Source: Juglans regia
Lineage: Eukaryota; Streptophyta; Magnoliopsida; Fagales; Juglandaceae
NCBI RefSeq assembly: GCF_001411555.2
Contig: NC_049909.1
Span: 4,077,875-4,141,874, forward strand
Length of the DNA stretch: 64,000 bases
Reading direction: 5' to 3'
Made by a program: the position numbers and the translations under genes. Below, one piece after another: positions 43,045 through 55,650 of the stretch (position 1 is its first letter; each line of letters opens with the position of its first letter). The notes under the pieces are model-generated. The model ran no database searches. It was given only the letters and a program-made list of their open reading frames with translations, and was not told where the DNA came from.

Positions 43045-44574
43045 TGTAACACCCCGCTCCCCACGATTAAGAAATACGCCATTTTTTAAGAAAAAATCAT
43101 GGTAGCGGAGTGCTACTGCTAAACATGACTTAAGAATATATTTTATTTTTTCCTAAGCAAAGCGCCAAGTACAAATATTCCTTATAATAAATAGAGTCGT
43201 TTGTTACTAAAATCATAAATGAGAGTGCGAGAAAATATTTATTAAAATTTCTCAAAGTCCGTTCCATAAAAATCATAACTTAAAATCTCTGTAGAGGATC
43301 TAAGCCATTGTCACACCTCCTTGGACTAAATCTCATCCTGCAGCTCTACCTTCATAAATATTCTAACTTGGGGTGGTTTAAAAGGATAAAACAACTAAAT
43401 TGAGTCGATGACTCAGTAAGAAACTCATCATAACGTAAACATACTTAACATAAGGTTTTTCATAAAATAATTCATGCTGAAAATTTAAAATCATGACTAT
43501 TCATACGTATGCTATGACATACATGATTTATCTTGGCTTACCTGACTTATCTTACTTATTATATTGGTCCACACACTTAATCCTATGTGCAAGGTTGTGC
43601 ACCGGCCTCACGTCCCACAGCTGCAAGGGGAGCCCCTGATTGTATTCTGGCATAATATGGTGGACCACGATTGAGTTTGTGGCTTGCACATCTACCCTGA
43701 AACTATTTTGCGTACACTTAATATTATGAAAGCTTATGTATCTTATGCAATGTGAGATGCATGAGATGCATAATACATGCATAACAATGATACGTGGAAT
43801 GAATCATGATGAATGACGTGCTTCCAAAATATCATGATATGCGTGGTACATAAACATTGGCTTCCAGAGAACTGATTTTAATAAAAATATAGATAATTAG
43901 CTAATGTATGATAATCCTAATTTATGATCAATCTACTTATCTCGTAGCGTTAATCCAATATTTCCGACATGAAATCGATCATGTGAACAAGAATTTGTGA
44001 GAAAAGGTGAAGGATGTTGTGAGAGGAATAATGCAGTCGACTATTGGCGTGGTGAAAGTGGGACATGCATGATGCTGGATTAGGTATCTTGGGTTCGGTT
44101 GCTACACTTATGGAGGTTTATGGTTTCTCCAAATAACACACGGAATGGAGATATTTATAGAGATGTTTGGGAGAGGGTGACAAAGAGTTTGAGTTGGACT
44201 CAGTTAATACATGTAATGACACTAATATGTTGAACACTCAGTCATGATCATCTAAGAAGAGAGTTTGAATTTAAAAATATGATATAGTAGTTCATTCAAT
44301 GTAGGATTGGAAATGACTTAGATTGCGGAGGGGACTTCAATCAATGATGATTTTAAATTGAAATAAATTTCTAATGGCCGATATTTAAATTCTAAAAGGA
44401 GTCTAACTTGTTTAATAAATAATAAATAAAATTTAACCTGGTTATTGAGACTAATTAAAACTACTAATAGAACACAATAATTTATCGCTCATGATCTTAT
44501 CCAATATGGCCCATTAAATATAATTTAGGCCTAATAAAAATTATCAATATTGCGACCATAGAAGGGTCATTATA
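43045..44574 (-). repeat. 5' LTR of element F
   Basis: 1530 bp, TGTAACACCCCGCTCC to GGGTCATTATA. On the minus strand a TATA-like CTATAAATATC lies near 44155. The PBS adjoins its left end, fixing the minus orientation. Confidence 0.7.
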
Positions 44575-44795
44575 GAAGGGCTCTTAGGTTCTAAAATTCC
44601 CAAGGGTTCTCGTAATATGGTCTTATGAGGTCCTGCCTTTCAACAAAGCCAAGCTCCTTTTATATAGGCAAAGAGCGGCTTACTATTACAATAATTATTG
44701 ACGAGAATCTCGGGATGAATAGTGATAAACAGTGATTTTGACTTTTACTAAAAGAAAAAGCCACCGAAACAGGGGTAAAGTAGTGGGAATCTCGG
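44575..44795 (-). repeat. LTR-like fragment with TATA signal
   Basis: 221 bp between the F LTR and the G LTR. Minus strand has CCTATATAAAAGG near 44640. No ends or target copies found. Confidence 0.35.
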
Positions 44796-45331
44796 TGTAA
44801 TAGCCCGCTAGAAATTTAGTGGATGAATTTCTTTAGGCTTTAGGATTATTGCGAAAATTTAGAATAAAGTATCCCGAATCGAGCAATCACGTAGGATGAA
44901 ATATGTCAGCATAGTCAGTTTCTAGCCCACTTAGGTGTCAGAAACACATTTTTATTTATTTGTTGTACTTGGAAGCCAGGTGTGGAGCCCCAGCCCCCGC
45001 TTAGGATTTGACAGAAACTAAAACGTTGGGACATGCAACACTAGGGTTACCTACACCTCGTACATGACAGATAAGATGCAATGCACCTATTGATAACTAG
45101 CAGTATGCAATATATCGTTGCAAAAAGTCAACTTAAGTCAAATTAAAGAAAATATTAGTCATGGTACTGAAATATAAGATCCCAATACTATTGCATAATT
45201 CCAAAGAGTCATCATAGTTCATATAAGTTTCTAAAGAACTCCCAAAAACATGGAACCAAACATTTAAAAGCTAGATAAGCGATCATTTCCCAAAAATGGA
45301 ATGAGTCAGAACCAGGATCCCATCCTCAAGT
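44796..45331 (-). repeat. LTR of chromovirus G, left part
   Basis: Begins TGTAATAGCCCGC and ends with CAAGT, the left target copy of the solo LTR. It continues at 50555. Confidence 0.55.
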
Positions 45332-47658
45332 TGTAACGCACGTCCTTCTGGTGGGACTTTTTATAAAATATTTTTAGAAAGAACGACGGGAATTACCGTT
45401 TGATTTAAAACTTTTTACTTGCATACCTAGGGTGCAAGACTCTACGTTTATAAAATAAAATGTTCTTTAGGATAAAAGAGGCTTATAGCGGAAAACATTA
45501 ATTTTTACAATAAAATGCCTCTCATACATTTAAAACTTGTGCCTAGACTTCCATGCTTTTCCCCATGGGCCGTGCTCATCCTGATCATGTAGTTCCTGTG
45601 GGGGGAGGGGTATGCATAAAAACTAAAATGAGTCGAAGATTCGTAAGCATTACTTCATACAGTTAAAATATAGCAATATAGGTTTTCATTCATGCATTCG
45701 TCATTCATACATACTATACATGCGTGCGTGCATATGTGCGTTCATTTGAAAATATCACTGGACGGGGTTTTCTTTTAAAGGGGCTTTCCTTTCTTGTAAA
45801 CGTTTCCCCGTCAGTGCCTTCATTTCTTAAAGGTTCGTGCATTCGTGCGTTCATACATACATGCATTCATACATTCTTCTTATCACTTTCATAGGCCAGT
45901 ACACACTGTTACGCCCCATGTGTTGGGGTTAGCGGTCTTCCTTTGGACCTGGACTCAGCCCGTGGCCACGGGTTGGGAATCCCTTTCATAGGGGGCAGCA
46001 CTGGGTGCACTACCAGTACTACTTACCCGGCATTGCAATCTGCCCATTCATTGGTACCCTTTCCATTCATTCATGTGGCCGTTACATGTCTTCATACATT
46101 TTATGCTTTCATGTCTTTCTTTGCTTTTCATTCATTCATTCATGCCAGCTCTAAAGAGCTGGAGCTTTCATTCAGTTCTTTCTTTCTTTTAACAGTCCTT
46201 TCATGAGAAAACATTCATTTTCATGAGAAAGCATTTCTTTTCATGAGAAAAATATCGTTTGGGGAGTAAGTCCGAAAATCGTCTTTCCTTTTTCAATTCA
46301 TTTTAGCTATATCCTTTCTTTAACAGTTCGTTCATGGAAAACGTCATTAAAAAACATACATTAAACATCAGCTTTCATGGCACCCATAAGCATCACCTTA
46401 AACGTCGTCTTTCATGGCGTCCATAAGCATCACCTCATGGCGCACATGAAAGCATTAGTTCGTAGGATCCATAAAAGCATCCATTTTCATGCATTTCATG
46501 CATTTTCATCAGTTCATGGATTTTCTTAGAAAATACATACAATAGATACAGCGTATAGTCATCCATTCACATGCGTACACTTAATACTTTGGGTGCGTAA
46601 ACAGGGGCTGCCAAGGAGGGGTCGTACATACTTATACCTTTGAACTCTTAGCATTTTCTTTCGTAAAGCGTCTTTCGTTTCTTAAAAAGAAAAGCTTTCA
46701 TTTTCATTTCTTTAATTTAACAAAACTCTAGAAGAGTATGAACGTAACACTTACCTGGACTCCATGCTACTTGCATATCATGCAGTCCATTCATGTGCTT
46801 GTCAGATGGCACCCTACATGCATACACATACCATAGCGTCATTCTCTATCTAATGCATAAGCAACTTAAACTATAAATAGAACTACGCTATACTTGGAAC
46901 ACTCTCCTTCTATCCCGTGCACTTACGTGCCTTTTACTATGCTAAACACTTCAGGGACCACTTACGGTCACCACATTTTCCAACTCAAGGTCTTGCCTCG
47001 AGTGTTCATCCACTAAAGTGAACCCATGATTCACCTTAAGATTAAGACACTAAGACCTTCGTCTTACTCTTCTTACTAACCACATTCGACGCATGATTCC
47101 AACCGATGGAATCACACACCCCAATCCTAGACATCACTACCTCCATGCAACTTAGCTCACACTAATTCTCATTCCCATCCATACAAGCCACACGACTCTA
47201 GCCAACTCTGAGGCTCAAGCACCGTGTAACTGTGCTCATGACAGATTACTCATTACATATGGTGAATTCGTCCAACACATGTGTGTCTAACCAGATTACA
47301 AATGTACCTTACCCCTTTATCACCTGAGACCAACATATAACATGTCGATCACCTGCTCGTAGGGACAAGGGCCATACTCCGAAACCTTCTCTTAACCCGG
47401 CTAGCATGACTCTTCATACTATCCATCCCTTTTGACAGTTTATAGCAACACTTAGCGCGACAAAACTCCTTTCACAATTACACCTTATGTCACGTCATAT
47501 AGCTCAAGATTGCTCCAAAGCTAAATCGTGACCTTATCGCGTTACCCAACATTCTGCTGCGTCAACTCCTAACTCATCACGAGTACGGTTCCTCATGTTC
47601 TTCCATCACATCATGATATCTCGTCACGTTCCCGTTACGCCATTCCTACACTCTAACA

Positions 47659-47850
47659 CTTCACCCATCATAAGCATGATTGCTAATAACCACGTCACTT
47701 CGTGACGTTGCCCAGTCAAGCTTCCCCTGCGTACTCTCACACTTGTTCTGCTACTTCGCCCATCACAAGCATGACTGTCAATAGTCATGTCACTTCGTGA
47801 CATTCCCCAGTCATGCTTCCGCTGCGCACTCTTACACTTGTTCTACTACT
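47659..47850. repeat. 95-bp tandem duplication
   Basis: CTTC(A/G)CCCATCA(T/C)AAGCATGA to TTGTTCT(G/A)CTACT occurs twice in a row, starting at 47659 and 47754, about 88 percent alike by eye. Confidence 0.75.
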
Positions 47851-48079
47851 TAATGCATACTCCTAGCCAAAAGTCCATCACGGTGACACTTGTCACCTCA
47901 GACTACAAGCTACGCCAAAACTACTTCGGGATACTGTTCCACAGTTCACGACACTACTCATCACGTTCCACGCCCATCAATCATACAACCATCCTCATCT
48001 CTGCGACACGCCACACGAAGTGTCGCTGCCTCGTGGAGTACACTCCACGTATACTCCCTTCTTACATGCTGCTAGATCA

Positions 48080-48975
48080 CATCACCATTATGGAATACCC
48101 GCCATATGGTGCATCACTCCACTACATGGAGTACACTCCTCGTGTACAACCTTCATACACACTACGCCACATCAGCATTATGGCATACCCGCCATGTGGT
48201 GCATCACTCTACCACATGGAGTACAGTCCTCGTGTATTCCCTTCATATACACCATGCCACTTCGCCATTATGGCATACCGCCCATATGGTGCATCACTCC
48301 ACCATATGGAGTACACTCCACGTGTACTCCTTTCATACACGCCACATCACCATTATGGCATACCCGCCATATGGTGTATCACTCTATCACATGGAGTACA
48401 CTCCACATGTACTCCCTTCATACACATGCCACATCACCATTATGACATACCCGCCATATGGTGTATCACTCCACCGCATGGAGTATACTCCGAGTGTACT
48501 CCCTTCACACGCATTACGCCACATCACCATTATGGCATACCCGCCATATGGTGTATCACTCCACCGCATGGAGTATACTCCGAGTGTACTCCCTTCACAT
48601 GCATTACGCCACATCACCATCATGACATACCCGCCATATGGTGCATCACTCCACCACATGGAATACACTCCACATGTACTCCCTTCATACACATGCCACA
48701 TCACCATTATGACATACCCGCCATATGGTGTATCACTCCACCGCATGGAGTATACTCCGAGTGTACTCCCTTCACATGCATTACGCCACATCACCATCAT
48801 GACATACCCGCCATATGGTGCATCACTCCACCACATGGAATACACTCCGCGTGTACTCCTTTCACACGCACAACGCCACATCACATTATGGCATACCCGC
48901 CATATGGTGTATCACTCCACCACATAAAGTACACGTGGAGTGTACTCCCTTCACACATGCTATGCCACACAGAGT
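48080..48975. repeat. about 90-bp minisatellite, ten units
   Basis: ATACCCGCCATATGGTG recurs at 48095, 48185, 48275, 48360, 48447, 48537, 48627, 48714, 48804 and 48893, spacing 85-90 bp. Units of 87 and 90 bp alternate in part, giving a 177-bp higher-order repeat. Because most units are multiples of three and lack stops, several frames on both strands stay open; none is a real gene. Confidence 0.9.
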
Positions 48976-50554
48976 ACACTCAACATGTACTCTTCCCATT
49001 CCACATACACCACGCCACCATTACAACATATTCCACAATACTACACAGCGCACTTCCCAACTACGCCTAACACTTCACTACACTGAACTGTGAACTACAC
49101 AATACTAATAGCATAGTCCACAACCTAATCAACTAATCAACATCTAACATAAATAACGAGGGATAGGGGGTTATACCATTGACGGGATAGCCCGTGCGTT
49201 GCTCGTTGACTGTCACCGTTGAAGATGTCGGAAGGGTCGTACGTGGCGGCTAGCCACGTATAGTGGCTGTTTGGGTGTTTAGATAGCTAGGTGTGGTCTT
49301 GGAAGGGCTCATGGGGGTCTTGTGATGGCGGCAAGGAGCGTAACACGACGGATCTGGCCGTGTACAGTGGCTACCCATCACATAAACTGGTGGTTCGGGC
49401 TTAGGGTTCGGCTAAGGGAGGTCAAGGGAGGCTGTTGGTGGTCTCATGGCAGCTGAGGTGGTGGAGCACGGCGGAGCCGTGAGTTTCCAAGAGGAACCCA
49501 TGTGCCTCAAAGCATGGAAATGGAAGAGGAAGGCTTGGCTAGTCTTGGCTAGCCATGGAGGAGCTGAAGGGGTGCTGGTGAACTCGTGGTGGTCCTGGAG
49601 TGGCACCACGGTGACTCACGGTGGCGGATCTGGCCACACGGAGGAGGGAAGCCACCGTGGAGGTGGTGGCGCCAGAGGATGGCGCACGACAATGCAGTGA
49701 GCACCAAGCCCATTCGGGCTGTGCACTGCCGAGGGAGAGGAAGAGAGAGCGTGGGAGGGAGAGACTGGTGTGGGGAGGCTCACCGGAGTGAGGAGGTGCT
49801 GGTGGACGGGGCGGTGAGACTCATCCGTACACGGTGCCGTGCACTGGGCTATGCAGTGGAGCAATTCGGCTACGGTAGGGGCTACGTACGACGTACGCTG
49901 GGGAGAGGGAAGAGAGAGAGAGAGATGGGGGAAAAGTGAGGAAGAAAGGGAGGGGTCTAGGTATTTAATCCAGTCCCTTAGTCTGGGGATCCTCAAAACG
50001 ATCTAACGATGAGTGATTAAAACACAGACTTGAAAATATGTAAAACATTAACTTAATTAAAAGCACTTAGAGGAATTAAGGTAGAATATTATTTAAACTA
50101 ACTTTAGTTTATAAAATAATATTCCTTCATCATTAATAAAATGATGAAGTCTCATTTAATAAATTTAAAAGGATAAAATCATTTAATTAATTAAAACTTT
50201 CAACATAATTTAAATCTCATAATATCTTAAATAATTGAAATTATTTTAATAATGATATTAAAATGATTTCTGACAATTATAATATTTCTGGAGCTCTTCA
50301 AGAATATTATAATTGTCATATTAAAAATCAAACTTAATTCAATAACACTGGACGTGCCCTAGAAGTCACAAGATATCTTTTGAAACACGCCTTCGACGTT
50401 CGGCATGCCTAACAAGTCTCACAGTCGCTAGATAGAAGGGGCAGACAAATCACATAATCTCTGCCCTTGAGATTTGCTTACGTCATAAAGAGGGAACGTA
50501 CATCAGAAAGAGAGAAGTGTACGTAAGAAGGAAGGAGCAGGGTATTACACAAGT

Positions 50555-52029
50555 AGACTTAAGAATATTCCCCTAGAAGGGCGAATGTCTATATCCAAAC
50601 CCAACTTCGTGGCTATCTACGATAGAGTTCTTAACTTGTTCTAAATGTCTCAACACAAAACTCATATCCTACTTGAGCCTCAACATCTTTTGAGGGTCTA
50701 GGGATGAAATATCGACATCAGACTCAATGGCAAAAGCTTGTGCGTGTGTGAGAGCCTAAGTTCTAGATGAACTTGCCTTAAATCGAGACCTCTCTTCCTT
50801 GAAGCTATGCATGTGTGTGTGTGTGTGTAAAATAAGGAAAAGTTAGCTTCTTACCTCCTTAGTTCCTCATCTTGAAAGTATCCTCACTCTCCTTAAGAGA
50901 ATGTTTGTGTGAGGAAGAGAATATTGAAGTGAATGTTTGGTTGGTGAGAAAATGGTGGGAACTTGGAAGAAAAGAGGGTAGCCAAAACTTACAAGAGCAA
51001 AACACAAAATGGCCAAAGGTTCTAGGGTTTTCAGCTCCTCCCTTTTTATAGACACTCAAGGGCTTTCTTGCATGAAACAAGCTCATGCTTGGTTGCCAAG
51101 TGGCGTGTAGCCCAATGACCTTTTTCTTCTAGCTCATCATTGGATTAAGTTGGAAACCCTAAGACATCTCCTTGCATGTGGCGTCTTCTCCCTCCAAACC
51201 GAAGCTCACTTTCTCTTTTGCCTTTTCTTTTCATGTCTTGGTTCAATGAATCTTATGGATAAACGGTCTTTTACAAAACTCAAATCTCCCTCCATCTCTT
51301 ACAAGTGTGCATGTATGCCAAGTGGCATGTGAAGTGTGTGCACATATACATGGGCGGCCGAACCCTACATTTCCCTAGGAGATCTTCCTTTTCACCATAC
51401 TTTTGGACAAACAAGTGATTGGTCCTTTTGAGCACAAAGAACCTTGCCCTAGCCGTCCATCTCAAAGGGGTTTGTTACACAAAATATCCATCTAGAAGCC
51501 CTTAGGCATGTAGCCTCCTTCCAAGCTTGATCTTACTCCTTCCCAAGAAAACCTTTTTACCTACTTTCATGCATGGAAGACACATGGCAAAAAGTAACCT
51601 TTTTCTTCTCCATTGTTGCCGTCCATGGCCTTTGGCCTTTCCTAGTTCTACTTTCCCATATTCTTAATCATTTCCTTCTAAATTCCTTCCCCCATAGTGA
51701 CATGTGTCAAAGGCTTTCTTTCACAAGCAAAGATTTTCATGCATGCGTGACACATGGCAAAAAGTGCTAGATTTTCCTATGGTAGCCGTGTAAGCCAAAA
51801 CCTAGCTCATTCTCACCTCTCTTCCCTTATTTCCATCTAGATTCATCAAGTCCTATACATAACCTCATTGGATGACAAGTATTATGCATAACCTCAAGTT
51901 GGGTGTGAGCCTTAATTCCATTGGGTTTCAAAAACCCTAATTTCCTACAAGGGCCGAAACTCTCATGGGCTTAAAGGAAAATAAAATATATTTTTTTACA
52001 CAAAAACCTAGAAAGTCTTGGTTGTCACA
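50555..52029 (-). repeat. LTR of chromovirus G, right part
   Basis: Continues 45326 after removal of the solo LTR; ends GGTTGTCACA at 52029. Minus-strand TCTATAAAAAGG near 51045. A (GT)n tract lies at 50813-50828. The whole G LTR would be about 2.0 kb. Confidence 0.55.
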
Positions 52030-52836
52030 TCTTCCCCCCTTAGAAAAAGATTTTGTCCTCGAAATCGGCACCATGTTCATACCAAAACAAATTTACTAGG
52101 GGAATTTTAATCGATCCTCCTTATTACCTTTTGCACTGGCGGCTGTGGACTCCTCAGATGAAGACGGTTGGGGTACTTCAACTTCTTTGATTGTCACTGA
52201 ATTTTTCGAAAAATAGAATATCACATTCAAGTCATAGTCGTAATACATGTTCGCATTTCATTCAAACTATGTTCAATCTCAAGCTCGATGTCTTCAATAG
52301 GTTTCCTTCTTCACAATAACGAATATGATCAACATATGTATCTGAGGTTTGAAAATGCTCATGTCTCGAAACGTGAGTTTCTGCAACATGACTGGATTCT
52401 GCCTCAAGTTCAAGTCCAAGAAGGCATAACCTATTAGCCTCTCTCCATACAAATGGATCATTTAGAGGTTGCCGCTCTTCGTGTGGTGGAGCTCTCCTTA
52501 AAGAGATATTGTTTCAAAAATCCATGTCTAACACATGAGTACGGTGATGTTCAAACATCTCCATTTGCTGCCAATGTTCTCTCATAATTTAATCCCTTCT
52601 TATTTGTCAATTTCGGCGACTATGCTCACGTCTTGCTCTAATATGTGCTACTGAAGATATAGACATGCTAGGGGTATTCCTATTATGAGCCATGCCCTAT
52701 GCACGGGTAAGGTAAGTACACATATCATTATAAAAATCCATGGATAACATAAGGAAAAACATACACAAGAGAATAAGATACACTCATCAATCATTAATAA
52801 GCAAGACTTGTGAATACGTAAGTTCGAAGTTACAAA
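52030..52836 (-). other. PPT and 3' untranslated region of G
   Basis: Minus strand CTAAGGGGGGAAGA (52030-52043) directly before the LTR start TGTGACAACC. Minus-strand sequence just upstream (CGAGGACAAAATC) is the typical end region of Del/Tekay elements. The remainder shows no motif. Confidence 0.6.
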
Positions 52837-53115
52837 AAAATGAGGGTATTTAGTCCTCATCGAATCCTTTCTTTCCCACGTTGCCTCTTGAAGAGCTGGA
52901 TTGTTCCAAAGAACCTTTCGGTTCCTTAGTTCTTGTTCTTTATTATCCACAATCTGAACAGGCCATTCTTCATAAGACAAATTCTGCTATAACTGTATGC
53001 TACCGGCATCCATCACTATAGGTTGTCTCTCACCAAAACTCTTCTTTAAGGATGATACATGAAAGACATTATGCACTTCTTGCATTTCTACTGGTAGATC
53101 CAAATGATATGCGAT
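52837..53115 (-). pseudogene. integrase tail and chromodomain of a Tekay/Del-like chromovirus
   Basis: Minus strand: AYHLDLPVEMQEVHNVFHVS and LKK (53115-53040), a stop after AGSIQL, then LSYEEWPVQIVDNKEQELRN, KVLWNNPALQEATWE and MRTKYPHFF. This is the end of integrase followed by a chromodomain (aromatic/Trp, then WE), which in active elements binds modified histones. The LTR at 53116 cuts it on the 5' side; the rest of this element is not in the window. Confidence 0.8.
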
Positions 53116-54806
53116 TGATGTTTGCGAAAAATATATCTGCAAGTGCACAGAATTGTAACAAGTAGTAAAGTGTTTTAAAGAAAATGGATATCGCCCCACA
53201 AGGAATAATTATACTATTGAGTATTGAAATTGACTAAATTAATTACTATTTGGAAAACCAAAATTTGAAGAATGGTCAAACTGAAGAAAAGAATATTAAA
53301 ATTAAGATTTGAAAAATAATAAAAATAGATCTACAGCATTTGACTTCACCTAGCAAATCCCACACTGTTTATTCATCCTTGTTATAGAGTCCCAATTATC
53401 CCAAGTTGATGATAAAAATCCCTTAACTATTCAATATTTTCTCTCAAACAATACCAAAAATATCTCTAACTAATAACTCTACATCTCTATGTGAATTTAA
53501 CTAATTGGAGACCCATTAAGTTCTTTGGATTTTTCTTGAAAATCACACTAGTCGCGGTGAAGCATCTCTTCTTCCGCTCAACTAATGGTGTTTAATCCTA
53601 GAAATTTAATCACAAATCTCCTCTCGGTTTCATTGTAATCCAAAATATAGAACAATAGTTAGTTAGAAAATTATAAGCATTAAGAACAAGGAATAACCAC
53701 TCAATCATGGAAATATTGAAAATAAAATAGAATTAGTTCATAATGAAATTAAAGAGAAAAATAATAAAATTGGTGTTCTTCGTTGAAGTTAGTTGATGAG
53801 GCATGCGGCTCTCATCTCTGCTCTCCAGTTCAGCCTTCTCAAAAGAACACTTGAAGAATAAATTCTTGAACTCTAAACTCAGACTCAGACTCTAAAACAT
53901 AAAAACTATGGACTCTGATTCAGAACTCCCTAACTTAGATTAAGACTAAAACTAAAACTAAGATTAAGAACCCAGACTCCTATTCATCCTACAAGACGAG
54001 ATTAAACAGATGTCAAAATTCAAATCTCGAAGCAAGATAATTGCAACTAAAATCTCGCCTAAAGATATGGAAAATAGTTTCTAAAGATAAATGTTAGCAT
54101 AAAAGGAATTATCCCAAGAATAATGGGATTATCTAAAATGAAAGATTTAGTGATATGCGGCGTGAATTATAGGGTTCAGGAGGATTTGGTCGCCAACAGA
54201 TTGATTGTGGAACTCGAATTTAGTGGTCAGCAGCAGATTGATCCTAGTCGGGAGGAATTATCCCATCAAGTAGATGCCGTGTGCATTGAATATAACTGAC
54301 GTGAAGGTCACAAATGAACGGGCGTGGAAGTCACAAAGGCCACAAGGTCCTCTCCTCGCCTAGCAAGTGGAAAAACTTCCGACCGAGATGAAAGACTCCT
54401 CTCGCATTTTATAGATTTTGCTCGCGATGTCATTTAGGTTGGTATTTTAAGTTGGTCGTTTAGACTGATCGCCCAATCTAACAGCCTAGAGTATTGTTGC
54501 CAAGTCTTCACTCCTTCAGGTCGCACCTTCTGGTGGTGAGTCTCCTTACCCTATCGAGAGGTAAGTCTTAAGGCTCCTTACCCAAATCTCATCGGCTCTT
54601 TTCAGATCTTATTGTCGGTCTGGATCAGTAGTCTCTTCTTTTGTACCAAAATGATCTCCTTTTGCACTAAATATTCTCATTCGTTCAAATCCAAGAAAAT
54701 ACATAAAAATATGTAGAAATAAAATAAAATCAATAATATTAAAGGAAAGATGACACTTTTCATAAATAAAAGAGTGATAAAAATCACATAAAAATAATAC
54801 ATGTCA
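53116..54806 (-). repeat. LTR of an Athila/Tat-type element (H)
   Basis: Left end TGATGTTTGCG with TATCTGCAAGTGCACAGA, a sequence typical of these LTR ends; right end ATACATGTCA. The PPT AGTTTGGGGGTATT (minus) adjoins at 54807. It truncates the chromovirus coding region. No coding sequence inside. Confidence 0.6.
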
Positions 54807-55650
54807 AATACCCCCAAACTTAAGCTTTGCTCACCCTCGAGCAAAGAAGAAAGAAAGACAATTAAAACAAGCATTGGTTTTGATTCACATAATTTATTGC
54901 TTCAAAGATTGTCTAAAGTCTATAATTCAAAGGAATCATTCAAGATTAATCAAGTCCAAAAGTTAATTCAAAACTCAATTCCACCACATAATCCATTCCA
55001 CATTCATGCATACCCATCATTCTCACTTTATCATTAGCTCCCCAGATAGTTTTATGCAAATAAGTAAATAAATAATGGATCTCTAAACACTCCATAAGCT
55101 TGCTTTTCAAATCACTCTCCAGTAATATAGAACAGAAACTATCACCAGGGATCAATAGGTCTTTATTAAGCTTGTAATGTAAGGCTAGGTTGAGAGATAC
55201 AAAGAAAAGGTAGGATTCAAACAAAGCAAGAGAACTTAAGTTTGAACACTAACAGAATAAATAGAGCATTCTCATTTCTAACACAAACATCTCTTCTCAA
55301 TCTTTGTAAATCTCTCAACATACATCTCTTTATTGCACTTTCAAGTATCTCTCTTTTTACCCTTCTATTCTATAGGTTAGACATTTTTTTTTTTTTTGAA
55401 AATATTCCATACTTTTCTTGGGTAGGGAATATGAAGTTAACAAGAAAGAAAAATATAAGACCAAAATATATTTCAATAAAGCTAAAAGGGGCAACTAGAG
55501 ATAAAGATAATAAACAAGTAAGGTTGAAAGGCTTAATCAGTCCAAAGAATGCCTTAATCATTTCCCCAATAATATTCTGTCTAGGATTTTGCCTTGAGTG
55601 TAATCAAACAAGTTCTTCAGTAAACGATTTTCACTATAGGTTAATATGAA
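54807..55650 (-). other. 3' untranslated region of element H
   Basis: Minus strand has GCTCGAGGGTGAGCAAAGC close to the PPT, a palindromic motif common before the PPT of Athila/Tat elements. No pol motif; a 135-codon plus-strand frame at 55242 has no recognised feature. A poly-T run lies at about 55384-55397. Confidence 0.45.

Larger units (their letters stand above)
45332..50549 (-). mobile_element. 5.2-kb solo LTR with CAAGT target duplication
   Basis: TGTAACGCACGTCC to GGGTATTACA, flanked by CAAGT at 45327-45331 and 50550-50554. No PBS, PPT or pol motif inside. Minus-strand GGATTAAATACC near 49965 followed by a CT-rich leader suggests transcription leftwards, with U3 of about 580 bp and an R/U5 of about 4.6 kb. 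The ORFs inside (up to 427 codons) come from the minisatellite and GC-rich leader. A CA-rich ATTCATACAT stretch lies at about 45690-45890. Confidence 0.65.

Noticed and set aside
47787..49070. 427-codon His/Tyr/Pro-rich ORF and overlapping frames of 273 and 165 codons
   Set aside because: They fall on the 90-bp minisatellite, whose unit is mostly a multiple of three without stops in several frames on both strands. No domain, and it lies inside a solo LTR.
49446..49996. Gly/Trp/Arg-rich ORFs of 84-126 codons on both strands
   Set aside because: GC-rich leader of the 5.2-kb LTR; overlapping open frames on both strands and no known domain.
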